The notes beneath the pieces were generated by a model. It was not told the DNA's origin, searched no databases, and saw nothing but the letters and a program-made list of their open reading frames with translations. Below, piece after piece: positions 16,547 to 24,376 of a DNA stretch of 29,227 nucleotides. Each line of letters begins with the position of its first letter. The stretch's first letter is position 1. Source of the DNA: Bordetella parapertussis (GTDB lineage: Bacteria; Pseudomonadota; Gammaproteobacteria; Burkholderiales; Burkholderiaceae_C); the NCBI GenBank assembly GCA_945878065.1, contig CAMDXA010000026.1, positions 1-29,227 on the forward strand, read 5' to 3'. The position numbers and the translations under genes are program-made.

Positions 16547-17225
16547 TTCGCAGGAGAACATCATCGATTGGCAAGCGCTTTCACTGTCATTGCAACTCGC
16601 AGCGGTCACGCTGGCTTTGTTGTTGCCGCCCGGCATGCTGCTCGCGCGTTGGTTGGCCTATACCGAGTTCAAAGGCAAATACCTGATTGAGGCCTTGGTG
16701 GTGTTGCCCTTGGTGTTGCCACCCACTGTGCTCGGCTATTACTTGTTGGTGTCATTCGGTGCAGCCTCGCCATTGGGTCAGTGGTTGTCACAGCAAGGTA
16801 TCCATCTCGCATTCCATTTCTCCGGCTTGGTTGTCGCCTCTGTGTTGTTCAATATTCCGTTTTTGGTGCAACCCATACAGCGCGCGTTTGAGGCTGTGCC
16901 AGCCAACTTGAATGAAGCCGCAGCCGTATGTGGGCTAGGCAGTTGGGCCACGTTCTGGCGGGTCGAGTTGCCCTTGGTCTGGCCCGGGGTGTTGTCAGCC
17001 ATGGTGCTGACATTCGTGCATACCTTGGGTGAGTTCGGTGTGGTGTTGATGATGGGCGGCAGTATCCCGGGTGAAACCAAAACACTGGCGATTTCCATTT
17101 ACGACCGGGTGCAAGCTTTTGATGTGCAATCAGCTGATCGAATGGCCTTGCTGTTACTGCTCATGTCCTTATTGGCTGTGGCGGCTTCGTTTTTTGCCAC
17201 TTCGCGATTGACGAGGCGCAGATGA
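16527..17225 (+). CDS. modB: Molybdate ABC transporter permease
   Basis: An inner-membrane permease with about five membrane segments. The family start (IDWQALSLSLQLAAVTLALLLPPGMLLARWLA), LVVLPLVLPPTVLGYYLL and the cytoplasmic EAA loop (NEAAAVCGLGSWATFWRVELPLVWPGVLSA) are clear, as is the late FGVVLMMGGSIPGETKTLAI. The start is uncertain. ATG at 16527 is the nearest conventional codon, but it lies inside modA without a clear ribosome-binding site. The best Shine-Dalgarno, AGGAG at 16552-16556, precedes two in-frame ATC codons (16560 and 16563) exactly where ModB proteins normally begin. The end overlaps modC by ATGA. Confidence 0.92.
   Translation: MALPCLDSQENIIDWQALSLSLQLAAVTLALLLPPGMLLARWLAYTEFKGKYLIEALVVLPLVLPPTVLGYYLLVSFGAASPLGQWLSQQGIHLAFHFSGLVVASVLFNIPFLVQPIQRAFEAVPANLNEAAAVCGLGSWATFWRVELPLVWPGVLSAMVLTFVHTLGEFGVVLMMGGSIPGETKTLAISIYDRVQAFDVQSADRMALLLLLMSLLAVAASFFATSRLTRRR
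16552..16556 (+). promoter_or_regulatory. Shine-Dalgarno for modB without a standard start codon
   Basis: AGGAG lies six bases after the modA stop. Six bases further comes ATC GAT TGG CAA, which aligns with the usual M-(D/N)-W-(Q/E) beginning of ModB. No in-frame ATG, GTG or TTG follows at workable spacing, so ATC at 16563 is a candidate non-canonical initiator. Confidence 0.55.
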
Positions 17226-18388
17226 ATAAAGGTACTAACGGAAACCACAGCGCAGGTTTGCATGTCAGTGTGAGCCAACACTTGCCCATGCCGTTGCACG
17301 GCAGCTTCAGTTGCGAACCCGGTCAAATGCTCGCGCTCGTTGGTCCCTCAGGTGCGGGCAAAACGTCCATGCTGCGATTGATGGCGGGTTTGCTTAAACC
17401 CGAAAAAGCCAAAGTGCTGATCGCAGGGGAAACCTGGTGCAACACGGATCAAGGCATTTTCTTGTCAGCACGCCAACGTCTGGTGGGTCTGGTGTTTCAA
17501 AATTACGCTTTGATGCCGCATATGAACGCCATCGACAATGTCTCGCTTGCCATGTTGCATTTGCCAGTGAAAGCGCGTGTGCATGCTGCTATCGACTGGC
17601 TCAATCGCATGGGCTTGACTGCGGAGCAACAACAACGTGTGCCCGCAATGTTGTCCGGTGGTCAACAACAACGGGTAGCGCTGGCCAGAGCCTTGGCCAG
17701 ACAGCCTAAGTTGCTGCTGATGGACGAGCCGTTTTCTGCCGTGGATCAAATGAGTCGCAGAGGGCTTTACGCATTGATTGCGGATTTACGCCGCGATTTG
17801 CACATACCTATCGTGCTGGTCACACATGATTTGAACGAAGCCAGACAACTGGCAGACAAACTGGTGGTGATGGATGAAGGGCAGGTGTTGCAAGAGGCCA
17901 CGCCTGCTCATATTCACCGGGCTCCGCGCAATGCCCGCGTGGCTGACTTGGTAGGTATACCCAACCGCTTTCATGGTCGCTGGTTGGGCCATGGCGGTCC
18001 GCATGCCTTGCCGGAGGGTTTTGCTTGGCTGGAATGGTTGTCGAACCCCGACGCGGCAAGCGGACTGGCACTGGTCGTCAAAGACAAAGGGCGCTTAAAG
18101 AAAACGGGTCAAGCGGTGACTTGGGTGATTCAAGGTGACGGTTTTCAAGTGCATCCTGCATGGACTGAAGAAGAAAAAAATGACCATCAGCGTGTCTTGT
18201 TGCAGGCACAAGTCAGTGAATTACGCAGTCTGGGTGAAATGTCTCTGGCCACATTGACGTTAGAAGAACCTGCAAACCTTCAGTTGCAATTGACGCTGTC
18301 AGGCATGCAAAGACACAACGTGCAAACCGGTCAAAGTCTCGGCATCAGCATGGACTGTCGCTGGATACATGTGATGCCGGTGCGCTAA
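17222..18388 (+). CDS. modC: Molybdate ABC transporter ATP-binding protein
   Basis: A 388-residue ABC ATPase. Walker A is GPSGAGKT (41-48), the Q-loop VFQNYALMPH, the signature LSGGQQQRVALARAL (from 144), Walker B LLLMDEP (164-170), then SAVD and the switch histidine in LVTHD. About 150 residues follow the ATPase core. They form a TOBE/Mop-like regulatory region, unusually hard to align by eye with the standard ModC tail. The region before Walker A is also short and atypical. It powers molybdate import through ModB. The start overlaps the modB stop by ATGA. The end is convergent with fdsD, with 31 bases between and no obvious terminator. Confidence 0.94.
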   Translation: MNKGTNGNHSAGLHVSVSQHLPMPLHGSFSCEPGQMLALVGPSGAGKTSMLRLMAGLLKPEKAKVLIAGETWCNTDQGIFLSARQRLVGLVFQNYALMPHMNAIDNVSLAMLHLPVKARVHAAIDWLNRMGLTAEQQQRVPAMLSGGQQQRVALARALARQPKLLLMDEPFSAVDQMSRRGLYALIADLRRDLHIPIVLVTHDLNEARQLADKLVVMDEGQVLQEATPAHIHRAPRNARVADLVGIPNRFHGRWLGHGGPHALPEGFAWLEWLSNPDAASGLALVVKDKGRLKKTGQAVTWVIQGDGFQVHPAWTEEEKNDHQRVLLQAQVSELRSLGEMSLATLTLEEPANLQLQLTLSGMQRHNVQTGQSLGISMDCRWIHVMPVR

Positions 18389-18419
18389 ATTGCATAAGCA
18401 GTTCAGGGGAAATAGCGAT

Positions 18420-18659
18420 TCAGCGTGATGTCGCAGGTTGAAGCGAGTTGCGATGCAGAGCCAGTGATTGCGCGACAAGCGCTGACAATTCAGCGGCTTT
18501 ACCAGCGTCAATGCCTTCAAACAATTGGAGCCGCATGCGAGGCTCCCAAAATTTGCGAATATGGTTGGCAATGCCTTCCAAGGCCTCGTCGCGGTCCGGG
18601 TAGGCTGAGAAAAATTGACCAATTTGATTGGCCATACTGACCAGGTTATGGATGTCCAT
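18420..18659 (-). CDS. fdsD: NAD-dependent formate dehydrogenase delta subunit
   Basis: A 79-residue protein matching FdsD: MDIHNLVSMANQIGQFFSAYPDRDEALEGIANHIRKFW, then EPRMRLQLFEGID and a helical tail. FdsD is a small accessory subunit of the soluble Mo-dependent formate dehydrogenase of Cupriavidus and Rhodobacter type. The ATG at 18659 lies 14 bases before the end of fdhD, so the genes overlap. A longer frame to 18740 is open but adds residues unlike the family. It is the last gene of the formate operon and faces modC. Confidence 0.9.
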   Translation of the reverse strand: MDIHNLVSMANQIGQFFSAYPDRDEALEGIANHIRKFWEPRMRLQLFEGIDAGKAAELSALVAQSLALHRNSLQPATSR

Positions 18660-19443
18660 GGGCTTCAGTCTCGGTGGATTCAATAAAAGCAGTGGATAAA
18701 AACCGCTCGGGGTAGCTGTAAGCGGTGAAGCTGTCGCCACGCACCTGACCGGCGAGCAGCAGGTTGTGCGACTGTGCGATATCGACGGCCAGACGTGTCG
18801 GTGCGGAAACTGCAGTCAATGCGCCTGCGCCGGATTGGATGGTTTTTTGCACCATCTCAAAACTGGCGCGGCTGGTGATGCAAACAAAACCTTGCGTCGC
18901 ATCCACGGGGGCTTTGGTCATCGCGCCAATCAGTTTGTCCAAGGCGTTGTGTCTACCCACATCTTCGCGCACGATGTGAATGACACCGTTCATATCAGAC
19001 CAAGCAGCCGCGTGCGTGGCACCGGTTTGCAGCTTCAATGGTTGCAGTGCACGCAGTCCTGCGTGTGCGCGTTGCATGGCTTGCACATCCACATTCACCA
19101 CGGGCGCTTGCGGCAGCGACAACTTGACTTGCGCCAAGCTGTCTGTGCCGCATAAACCGCAACCGGTGCGACCGGCCATGCTGCGTTTGCGTTCTTTCAA
19201 ACGCGCTTCGCATTGGGCGGCGACCTCTAGGTGAACTTCAACGCCCAGCGTTTGTTCAATCACTTCCACACCATACAGCTGCGAGGCTTGGTCAATCAAG
19301 CCTTCGCTGAGCGCAAAGCCGAGTGCGAAATCCTCCAAGTGCAAAGGCGTGGCCATCATCACGGCATGAGAAATGCCATTGAACACCAAGGCCACCGGCA
19401 TCTCGTCAGCCAGATGTGCTCTTGATGCCAAATGCATGTTCAC
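18646..19443 (-). CDS. fdhD: Formate dehydrogenase accessory sulfurtransferase FdhD (FdsC)
   Basis: A 265-residue protein required to sulfurate the molybdenum cofactor before its insertion into formate dehydrogenase. The catalytic motif is GCGLCGTDSL (Cys95, Cys98), with EMPVALVFNGISHAVMMATP and LEDFALGFALSEGLI at the N-terminus and the VREDVGRHNALDKLIG segment later. The GTG at 19443 forms a GTGA overlap with the fdsA stop; an ATG six bases later (19437) is the alternative start. The place after fdsA matches fdsC in Cupriavidus. Some FdhD proteins have a longer N-terminus, which is absent here. Confidence 0.94.
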   Translation of the reverse strand: MNMHLASRAHLADEMPVALVFNGISHAVMMATPLHLEDFALGFALSEGLIDQASQLYGVEVIEQTLGVEVHLEVAAQCEARLKERKRSMAGRTGCGLCGTDSLAQVKLSLPQAPVVNVDVQAMQRAHAGLRALQPLKLQTGATHAAAWSDMNGVIHIVREDVGRHNALDKLIGAMTKAPVDATQGFVCITSRASFEMVQKTIQSGAGALTAVSAPTRLAVDIAQSHNLLLAGQVRGDSFTAYSYPERFLSTAFIESTETEAHGHP

Positions 19444-22322
19444 TTGCCGACCACCTCAAAACTGTCTGACTGTGCTTTGGCGAGTAAATCCAGTTGATTT
19501 TTGTTGAAACGCTGGTAGTTTTGTTGCCACTCGGAAGGCTGGCTGACAGCCACGACTTGCACCGCTGTCACTTTGTACTCGGGGCAGTTGGTCGCCCAGT
19601 CAGACGCGTCGGTGGTGATCACATTCGCGCCGGATTCAGGGAAGTGGAAGGTGGTGTAGACGACACCGGCTTGCATGGCCTCGGTCACGCGGGCGCGCAA
19701 CACGGTTCGACCGGAGCGGCTCTCGATGCCAACCCAGTCATGGTCTTTGATGCCGCGCTCTTCAGCATCATGCGGGTGAATGTCCAAGCGGTCTTCGTCG
19801 TGCCACTGGTTGTTGTCGGTGCGGCGGGTTTGCGCGCCTACGTTGTAATGAGACAGAATGCGGCCAGTGGTCAGTAGCAACGGGAATTTGCGCGTGACTT
19901 TTTCTGGTGTCGCCACATACTGCGTCGGGAAGAATTTGCCTTTGCCGCGCACAAAACCACTGACATGCATGATGTCAATGCCTGCGTCTGCGGTGTCCGC
20001 ATTGCAAGGCCATTGCAAGCTGGTGTGCTGGTCAATTTTTTCATAACTGACACCGGCAAAACTGGGTGTCAGTGCAGCGATCTCTTTCATGATCTCTTGC
20101 GGATGCGCATAGTGCATGTCGTAGCCCAGCGCTTTCGCCAGTTTGACCGTGACTTCCCAGTCAGCCAGACCCGCCATCGGCGGCATGGCCTGACGCACAC
20201 GCGAAATGCGGCGCTCGGCGTTGGTGAAGGTGCCGTCTTTTTCCAGGAACGATGAACCCGGCAAAAACACGTGCGCGTACTTGGCGGTTTCATTCAGGAA
20301 GATGTCTTGCACCACGATGCATTCCATGGCGGACAAAGCGGCGGCCACATGCTGCGTGTCCGGGTCGGATTGCACAATGTCTTCGCCTTGGCAATAAAGC
20401 CCTAGGAACGAGCCGTCCATGGCGGCGTCAAACATGTTCGGGATGCGCAAGCCGGGTTCGGGGCTGAGTGTGACGCCCCATGCGCCTTCAAACAGCGTGC
20501 GTGTGGTGGTGTCAGAGATATGGCGGTAACCAGGCAACTCGTGCGGGAAACTGCCCATGTCACACGCGCCTTGCACATTGTTTTGACCACGCAATGGGTT
20601 CACACCCACACCTTCACGACCGACCATGCCGCAAGCCATCGACAAGTTGGCAATGCCCATGACCATGGTCGAGCCTTGTGAATGCTCGGTCACGCCAAGG
20701 CCGTAGTAAATCGCAGAGTTAGGGCCTGCGGCATACATGCGGGCAGCGGCGCGCACTTCAGCGGCAGGAACGCCAGTGACGCTCTCAAAAGCCTCGGGTG
20801 AGTTTTCGGGCTTAGAGACAAACTCGCACCACTCATTGAAACTCCTATCGTCGCAACGTTTGGCCACATAGTCTTTGGCGACCAAGCCTTCGGTGACCAC
20901 CACATGTGCCAGTGAGTTGATGAGCGCGACGTTGGTGCCGGGGCGCAAAGCCAAATGGTGTTGGGCCTTCACATGCGGGCTGCTGACCAGATCGATTTTG
21001 CGCGGGTCGGCGACGATGAGCTTGGCGCCATCGCGCAAACGGCGTTTCATGCGTGACGCAAACACCGGGTGTGCATCGGTAGGGTTGGCGCCAATGACCA
21101 GCAACACATCCGCACGTTCCACCGATTTGAAGGTTTGTGTGCCAGCCGATGTGCCAAAGGTTTGTCCCAAACCATAACCGGTAGGGGAGTGGCACACTCG
21201 GGCACAAGTGTCTACGTTGTTCGTGCCAAAAGCGGCGCGCACCAGTTTTTGCACCAGATAGGTTTCTTCGTTGGTGCAACGCGAAGAGGTGATGCCGCCG
21301 ACGGAGTCTTTGCCGTGTTTGGCTTGTATGCGTTTGAACTCGGAGGCCGCATGGTTGATGGCCTCGTCCCAGCTCACCTCTTGCCACGGGTCGGTGATCT
21401 TGGCGCGAATCATCGGCTTGGTGATCCGGTCTTGATGCGTGGCATAGCCCCAAGCGAAACGGCCTTTCACACATGAATGTCCTTCGTTGGCTTTGCCGTC
21501 TTTCCACGGCACCATGCGCACGACAGTGTTGCCCTTCATCTCGGCTTTGAAGCCGCAACCCACGCCGCAGTAAGCGCAAGTGGTGATCAGGCTATGCTCG
21601 GGTTGGCCGAGTTCGATGATGGATTTTTCTTGCAGCGTGGCGGTGGGGCAGGCTTCGACGCACGCACCGCAGGACACGCATTCGCTGTCCATGAACGGCT
21701 GGTCTTGGCCGGCTGATACGCGGCTCTCAAAGCCCCGGCCTGAGATGGTCAATGCAAACGTGCCTTGTGTTTCTTCGCAGGCGCGTACGCAACGGTTACA
21801 GACAATGCATTTGCTTGGGTCGTAGGTGAAGTAAGGGTTGGACTCGTCTTTCTTCATGTCGCAATGGTGGTCGCCTGCTTGCGCACCGACGCCGTAGCGC
21901 ACATTGCGCAATCCGGTGACACCGGCCATGTCTTGCAATTCGCAATTGCCGTTGGCGCTGCATGTCAAACAATCGAGCGGGTGGTCGGAGATGTACAACT
22001 CCATCACGCCTTTGCGCAAGTCTTGCAACTTTGGGGTCTGGGTGTGCACCACCATGCCGTTTTCAGCAGGCGTGGTGCAAGAGGCCGGATAGCCTTTGCG
22101 CCCGTCGATTTCCACCAAACACAAGCGGCAGGAACCGAAGGGTTCCAGGCTATCGGTCGCGCACAGCTTGGGCACTTGTATGCCCGCGTCAACTGCCGCA
22201 CGCATGAGCGACGTGCCTTTGGGTACGCTGACCGCGTAGCCATCAATGCTCAGACTGACAGTTTCTGAGGAAGTGCGTGCAGGCGTGCCATGGTCGCGTT
22301 CTTGTTTGAGGTACATCAACAT
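19440..22322 (-). CDS. fdsA: NAD-dependent formate dehydrogenase catalytic (molybdenum) subunit
   Basis: A 960-residue molybdo-bis-pterin enzyme that oxidises formate to CO2 in the cytoplasm. The N-terminal [2Fe-2S] domain has Cys54, Cys65, Cys68 and Cys82. A His-ligated cluster uses H114 with Cys118, 121 and 127. Two ferredoxin-like [4Fe-4S] clusters follow (Cys172/175/178/182 and Cys215/218/221/225), and a further [4Fe-4S] in TCAYCGVGC...GHSCVKGR. The Mo ligand is Cys377 in ARVCHSPTG, so this is a cysteine enzyme, not a selenoprotein. The length and cluster set match FdsA of Cupriavidus. The ATG at 22322 has AAGG about 8 bases upstream; a longer open frame to 22376 overlaps fdsB and is rejected. 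fdsB ends 13 bases before the start. Confidence 0.97.
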   Translation of the reverse strand: MLMYLKQERDHGTPARTSSETVSLSIDGYAVSVPKGTSLMRAAVDAGIQVPKLCATDSLEPFGSCRLCLVEIDGRKGYPASCTTPAENGMVVHTQTPKLQDLRKGVMELYISDHPLDCLTCSANGNCELQDMAGVTGLRNVRYGVGAQAGDHHCDMKKDESNPYFTYDPSKCIVCNRCVRACEETQGTFALTISGRGFESRVSAGQDQPFMDSECVSCGACVEACPTATLQEKSIIELGQPEHSLITTCAYCGVGCGFKAEMKGNTVVRMVPWKDGKANEGHSCVKGRFAWGYATHQDRITKPMIRAKITDPWQEVSWDEAINHAASEFKRIQAKHGKDSVGGITSSRCTNEETYLVQKLVRAAFGTNNVDTCARVCHSPTGYGLGQTFGTSAGTQTFKSVERADVLLVIGANPTDAHPVFASRMKRRLRDGAKLIVADPRKIDLVSSPHVKAQHHLALRPGTNVALINSLAHVVVTEGLVAKDYVAKRCDDRSFNEWCEFVSKPENSPEAFESVTGVPAAEVRAAARMYAAGPNSAIYYGLGVTEHSQGSTMVMGIANLSMACGMVGREGVGVNPLRGQNNVQGACDMGSFPHELPGYRHISDTTTRTLFEGAWGVTLSPEPGLRIPNMFDAAMDGSFLGLYCQGEDIVQSDPDTQHVAAALSAMECIVVQDIFLNETAKYAHVFLPGSSFLEKDGTFTNAERRISRVRQAMPPMAGLADWEVTVKLAKALGYDMHYAHPQEIMKEIAALTPSFAGVSYEKIDQHTSLQWPCNADTADAGIDIMHVSGFVRGKGKFFPTQYVATPEKVTRKFPLLLTTGRILSHYNVGAQTRRTDNNQWHDEDRLDIHPHDAEERGIKDHDWVGIESRSGRTVLRARVTEAMQAGVVYTTFHFPESGANVITTDASDWATNCPEYKVTAVQVVAVSQPSEWQQNYQRFNKNQLDLLAKAQSDSFEVVGK

Positions 22323-22335
22323 GGTGGATCCTTGA

Positions 22336-23889
22336 TTAAGAAGCAGTGGTTTCGGCTTTTTCCAGACCGAAATCACCGGGGTAATGTTTGAGTGCCGACA
22401 ACACGGGAAAGGGCGTCATGCCACCCATGGCGCACAGGCTGCCGTGCACCATGGTGTCGCACAAATCGCGCAGCAAATGCACCTGTTGTTCTTTGTTGGC
22501 CGAGGTGGCAATGCGGTCAATCGTTTCCATGCCGCGCGTGGAACCGATGCGGCAAGGCGTGCATTTGCCGCAGCTCTCTAAGGCGCAAAACTCCATGGCG
22601 TAACGTGCCAACTTGGCCATGTTGGCGGTGTCGTCATGCACCACGATGCCGCCGTGACCGACCACCAGACCGAGTGCGGCATAGGCTTCATAGTCCAGCG
22701 GCACATCCCATTGCGACTCCGGCACATACGCACCCAATGGTCCGCCGACTTGCACCGCTTTGATGGGCCTGCCGCTGCGGCTGCCGCCGCCGAAGTCATA
22801 GATCAATTCGCGCAGAGTCAGACCAAATGCGCGTTCAACCAAACCACCTTGCTTGATATTGCCGGTGATTTGAAACGGCAGCGTGCCGGTGGAGCGGCCC
22901 ATGCCGAAGTCTTTGTAAAACGCTGCGCCCTTGGCCATGATGATGGGAACACTGGCCAGTGTGATCACGTTGTTGATGACTGTGGGTTGACCGAACAATC
23001 CTTCCAGGGCAGGCAAGGGCGGCTTTGCGCGAACGATGCCGCGCTTGCCCTCGATGCTCTCGAGCATGGCGGTTTCTTCGCCACACACATAAGCACCCGC
23101 TGCTTTGCGTATGTGCAAGTGAAATGCCTTGCCACTGCCCAGAACGTTGTCGCCCAAAAAACCTGCCGATTGCGCCAATTGGATGGCGGTGGTCATGGTG
23201 GCAATGGCGTGTGGGTATTCAGAACGAATATAGATGTAACCCTGAGTGGCGCCGACTGCCACACCAGCAATGGCCATGCCTTCGATCAGCATGTAGGGGT
23301 CACCCTCCATGGTCATGCGGTCGGAGAACGTGCCCGAGTCGCCTTCATCGGCATTGCACACCACGTACTTTTGCGCGGCATCCGTGGCGCGAACGGTGCG
23401 CCATTTGATACCCGCCGGAAACGCTGCCCCGCCGCGTCCGCGCAAGCCGGAGTCCAACACAGTTTGCACCACGTCCGCGCCATCCACCGCCACGGCTTTT
23501 TGCAAACCGGCCCAGCCGCCGTGCGCGGCGTAATCGTCCAAAGACAAGGGCCGTGTGATGCCCATGCGGGCAAAGGTCAGGCGCTGTTGTTTGGCGAGAT
23601 AAGCGATGTCATCTGTCAAACCGAGTGATAAAGCGTGCGCGCCGCCATTCAAAAAACCGGCTTCAAACAAAGAAGGCACGTCTTCAAATGCCACTGGGCC
23701 ATAAGCCATGCGACCTTTGGCCGTGACGACTTCAACCAGAGGTTCAAGCCAAAACATGCCGCGTGAGCTGTTGCGTTGCACATCGATGGCCAGACCACGA
23801 GCGGTGGCCTCTTTGTGCAAAGCATCAACGACTTCATCAGCACCGGCGGCCAACGCGGCACTGTCGCATGGAACAAACACGGTGATCAT
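22336..23889 (-). CDS. fdsB: NAD-dependent formate dehydrogenase beta subunit (FMN/NAD)
   Basis: A 517-residue NuoF-like subunit that transfers electrons from the clusters of FdsA through FMN to NAD. An N-terminal thioredoxin-fold part (about 1-100) is fused to the NuoF domain. Nucleotide motifs are GLRGRGGAAFPAG (148-160) and NADEGDSGTF (179-188). The [4Fe-4S] ligands are Cys440, 443 and 446 in ESCGKCTPCRIGSTRG and Cys486 in GSLCAMGG. The start overlaps the fdsG stop by ATGA. It lies in the normal fdsG-fdsB-fdsA order, followed by fdhD. Confidence 0.96.
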   Translation of the reverse strand: MITVFVPCDSAALAAGADEVVDALHKEATARGLAIDVQRNSSRGMFWLEPLVEVVTAKGRMAYGPVAFEDVPSLFEAGFLNGGAHALSLGLTDDIAYLAKQQRLTFARMGITRPLSLDDYAAHGGWAGLQKAVAVDGADVVQTVLDSGLRGRGGAAFPAGIKWRTVRATDAAQKYVVCNADEGDSGTFSDRMTMEGDPYMLIEGMAIAGVAVGATQGYIYIRSEYPHAIATMTTAIQLAQSAGFLGDNVLGSGKAFHLHIRKAAGAYVCGEETAMLESIEGKRGIVRAKPPLPALEGLFGQPTVINNVITLASVPIIMAKGAAFYKDFGMGRSTGTLPFQITGNIKQGGLVERAFGLTLRELIYDFGGGSRSGRPIKAVQVGGPLGAYVPESQWDVPLDYEAYAALGLVVGHGGIVVHDDTANMAKLARYAMEFCALESCGKCTPCRIGSTRGMETIDRIATSANKEQQVHLLRDLCDTMVHGSLCAMGGMTPFPVLSALKHYPGDFGLEKAETTAS

Positions 23890-24368
23890 GAGGTGCTCCC
23901 GATGTCAGCAACAAGTCGTGCCAGGCGTGTTTTGTCCATGCGCGCATACAGCTTGTCGTCAATCTGTACCGCGGGTGAAGAGGCACACAAACCCAAGCAA
24001 TACACCGGCTCAAGTGAATACAAACCATCGGCGCTGGTTTCATGCAACTTGCACCCCAATGCTTGTTCAATATCCGCCAATAATTGCTCGCCACCGCAGG
24101 CCTGACAGGCCTCGGCACGGCACACTTGAACCACATGCTTGCCGGGCGCTTTGCTGCGAAAGAAATGGTAGTAGGTGATGACCCCGTGCACCTCAGCGCG
24201 AGATAAGTTCATCGCCTCAGCGACCAAAGGCACAGCGCTTGCTGGGATGAATCCCAGCGCTTCTTGCACAGCATGCAGCAACGGCAGCAAGCCGCCCGGC
24301 ATCTCGGTGAATTCGGGCAACAGCCTGCTGACCGTTTGCAGTTCAGGTGCTTCGACAGATTTGTTCAT
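23886..24368 (-). CDS. fdsG: NAD-dependent formate dehydrogenase gamma subunit (NuoE-like)
   Basis: A 160-residue thioredoxin-like [2Fe-2S] protein. The four ligands follow the NuoE pattern: Cys83 and Cys88 in QVCRAEACQACGG, then Cys124 and Cys128 in VYCLGLCASSPAVQI. The N-terminal helical part PGGLLPLLHAVQEALGFIP is typical. It carries electrons within the formate dehydrogenase alongside FdsB. It follows the transporter gene after only 8 bases and overlaps fdsB by ATGA, so transporter and enzyme appear to form one transcript. Confidence 0.95.
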   Translation of the reverse strand: MNKSVEAPELQTVSRLLPEFTEMPGGLLPLLHAVQEALGFIPASAVPLVAEAMNLSRAEVHGVITYYHFFRSKAPGKHVVQVCRAEACQACGGEQLLADIEQALGCKLHETSADGLYSLEPVYCLGLCASSPAVQIDDKLYARMDKTRLARLVADIGSTS

Positions 24369-24376
24369 GGATGATT

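Noticed and set aside
21150..21210. Possible selenocysteine site in formate dehydrogenase
   Set aside because: The Mo-ligand codon encodes cysteine (RVCHSPT) and no in-frame TGA occurs there.
22636..23628. 330-codon open frame antisense to fdsB
   Set aside because: A shadow frame of fdsB with low-complexity His-, Ala- and Cys-rich composition and no ribosome-binding site.
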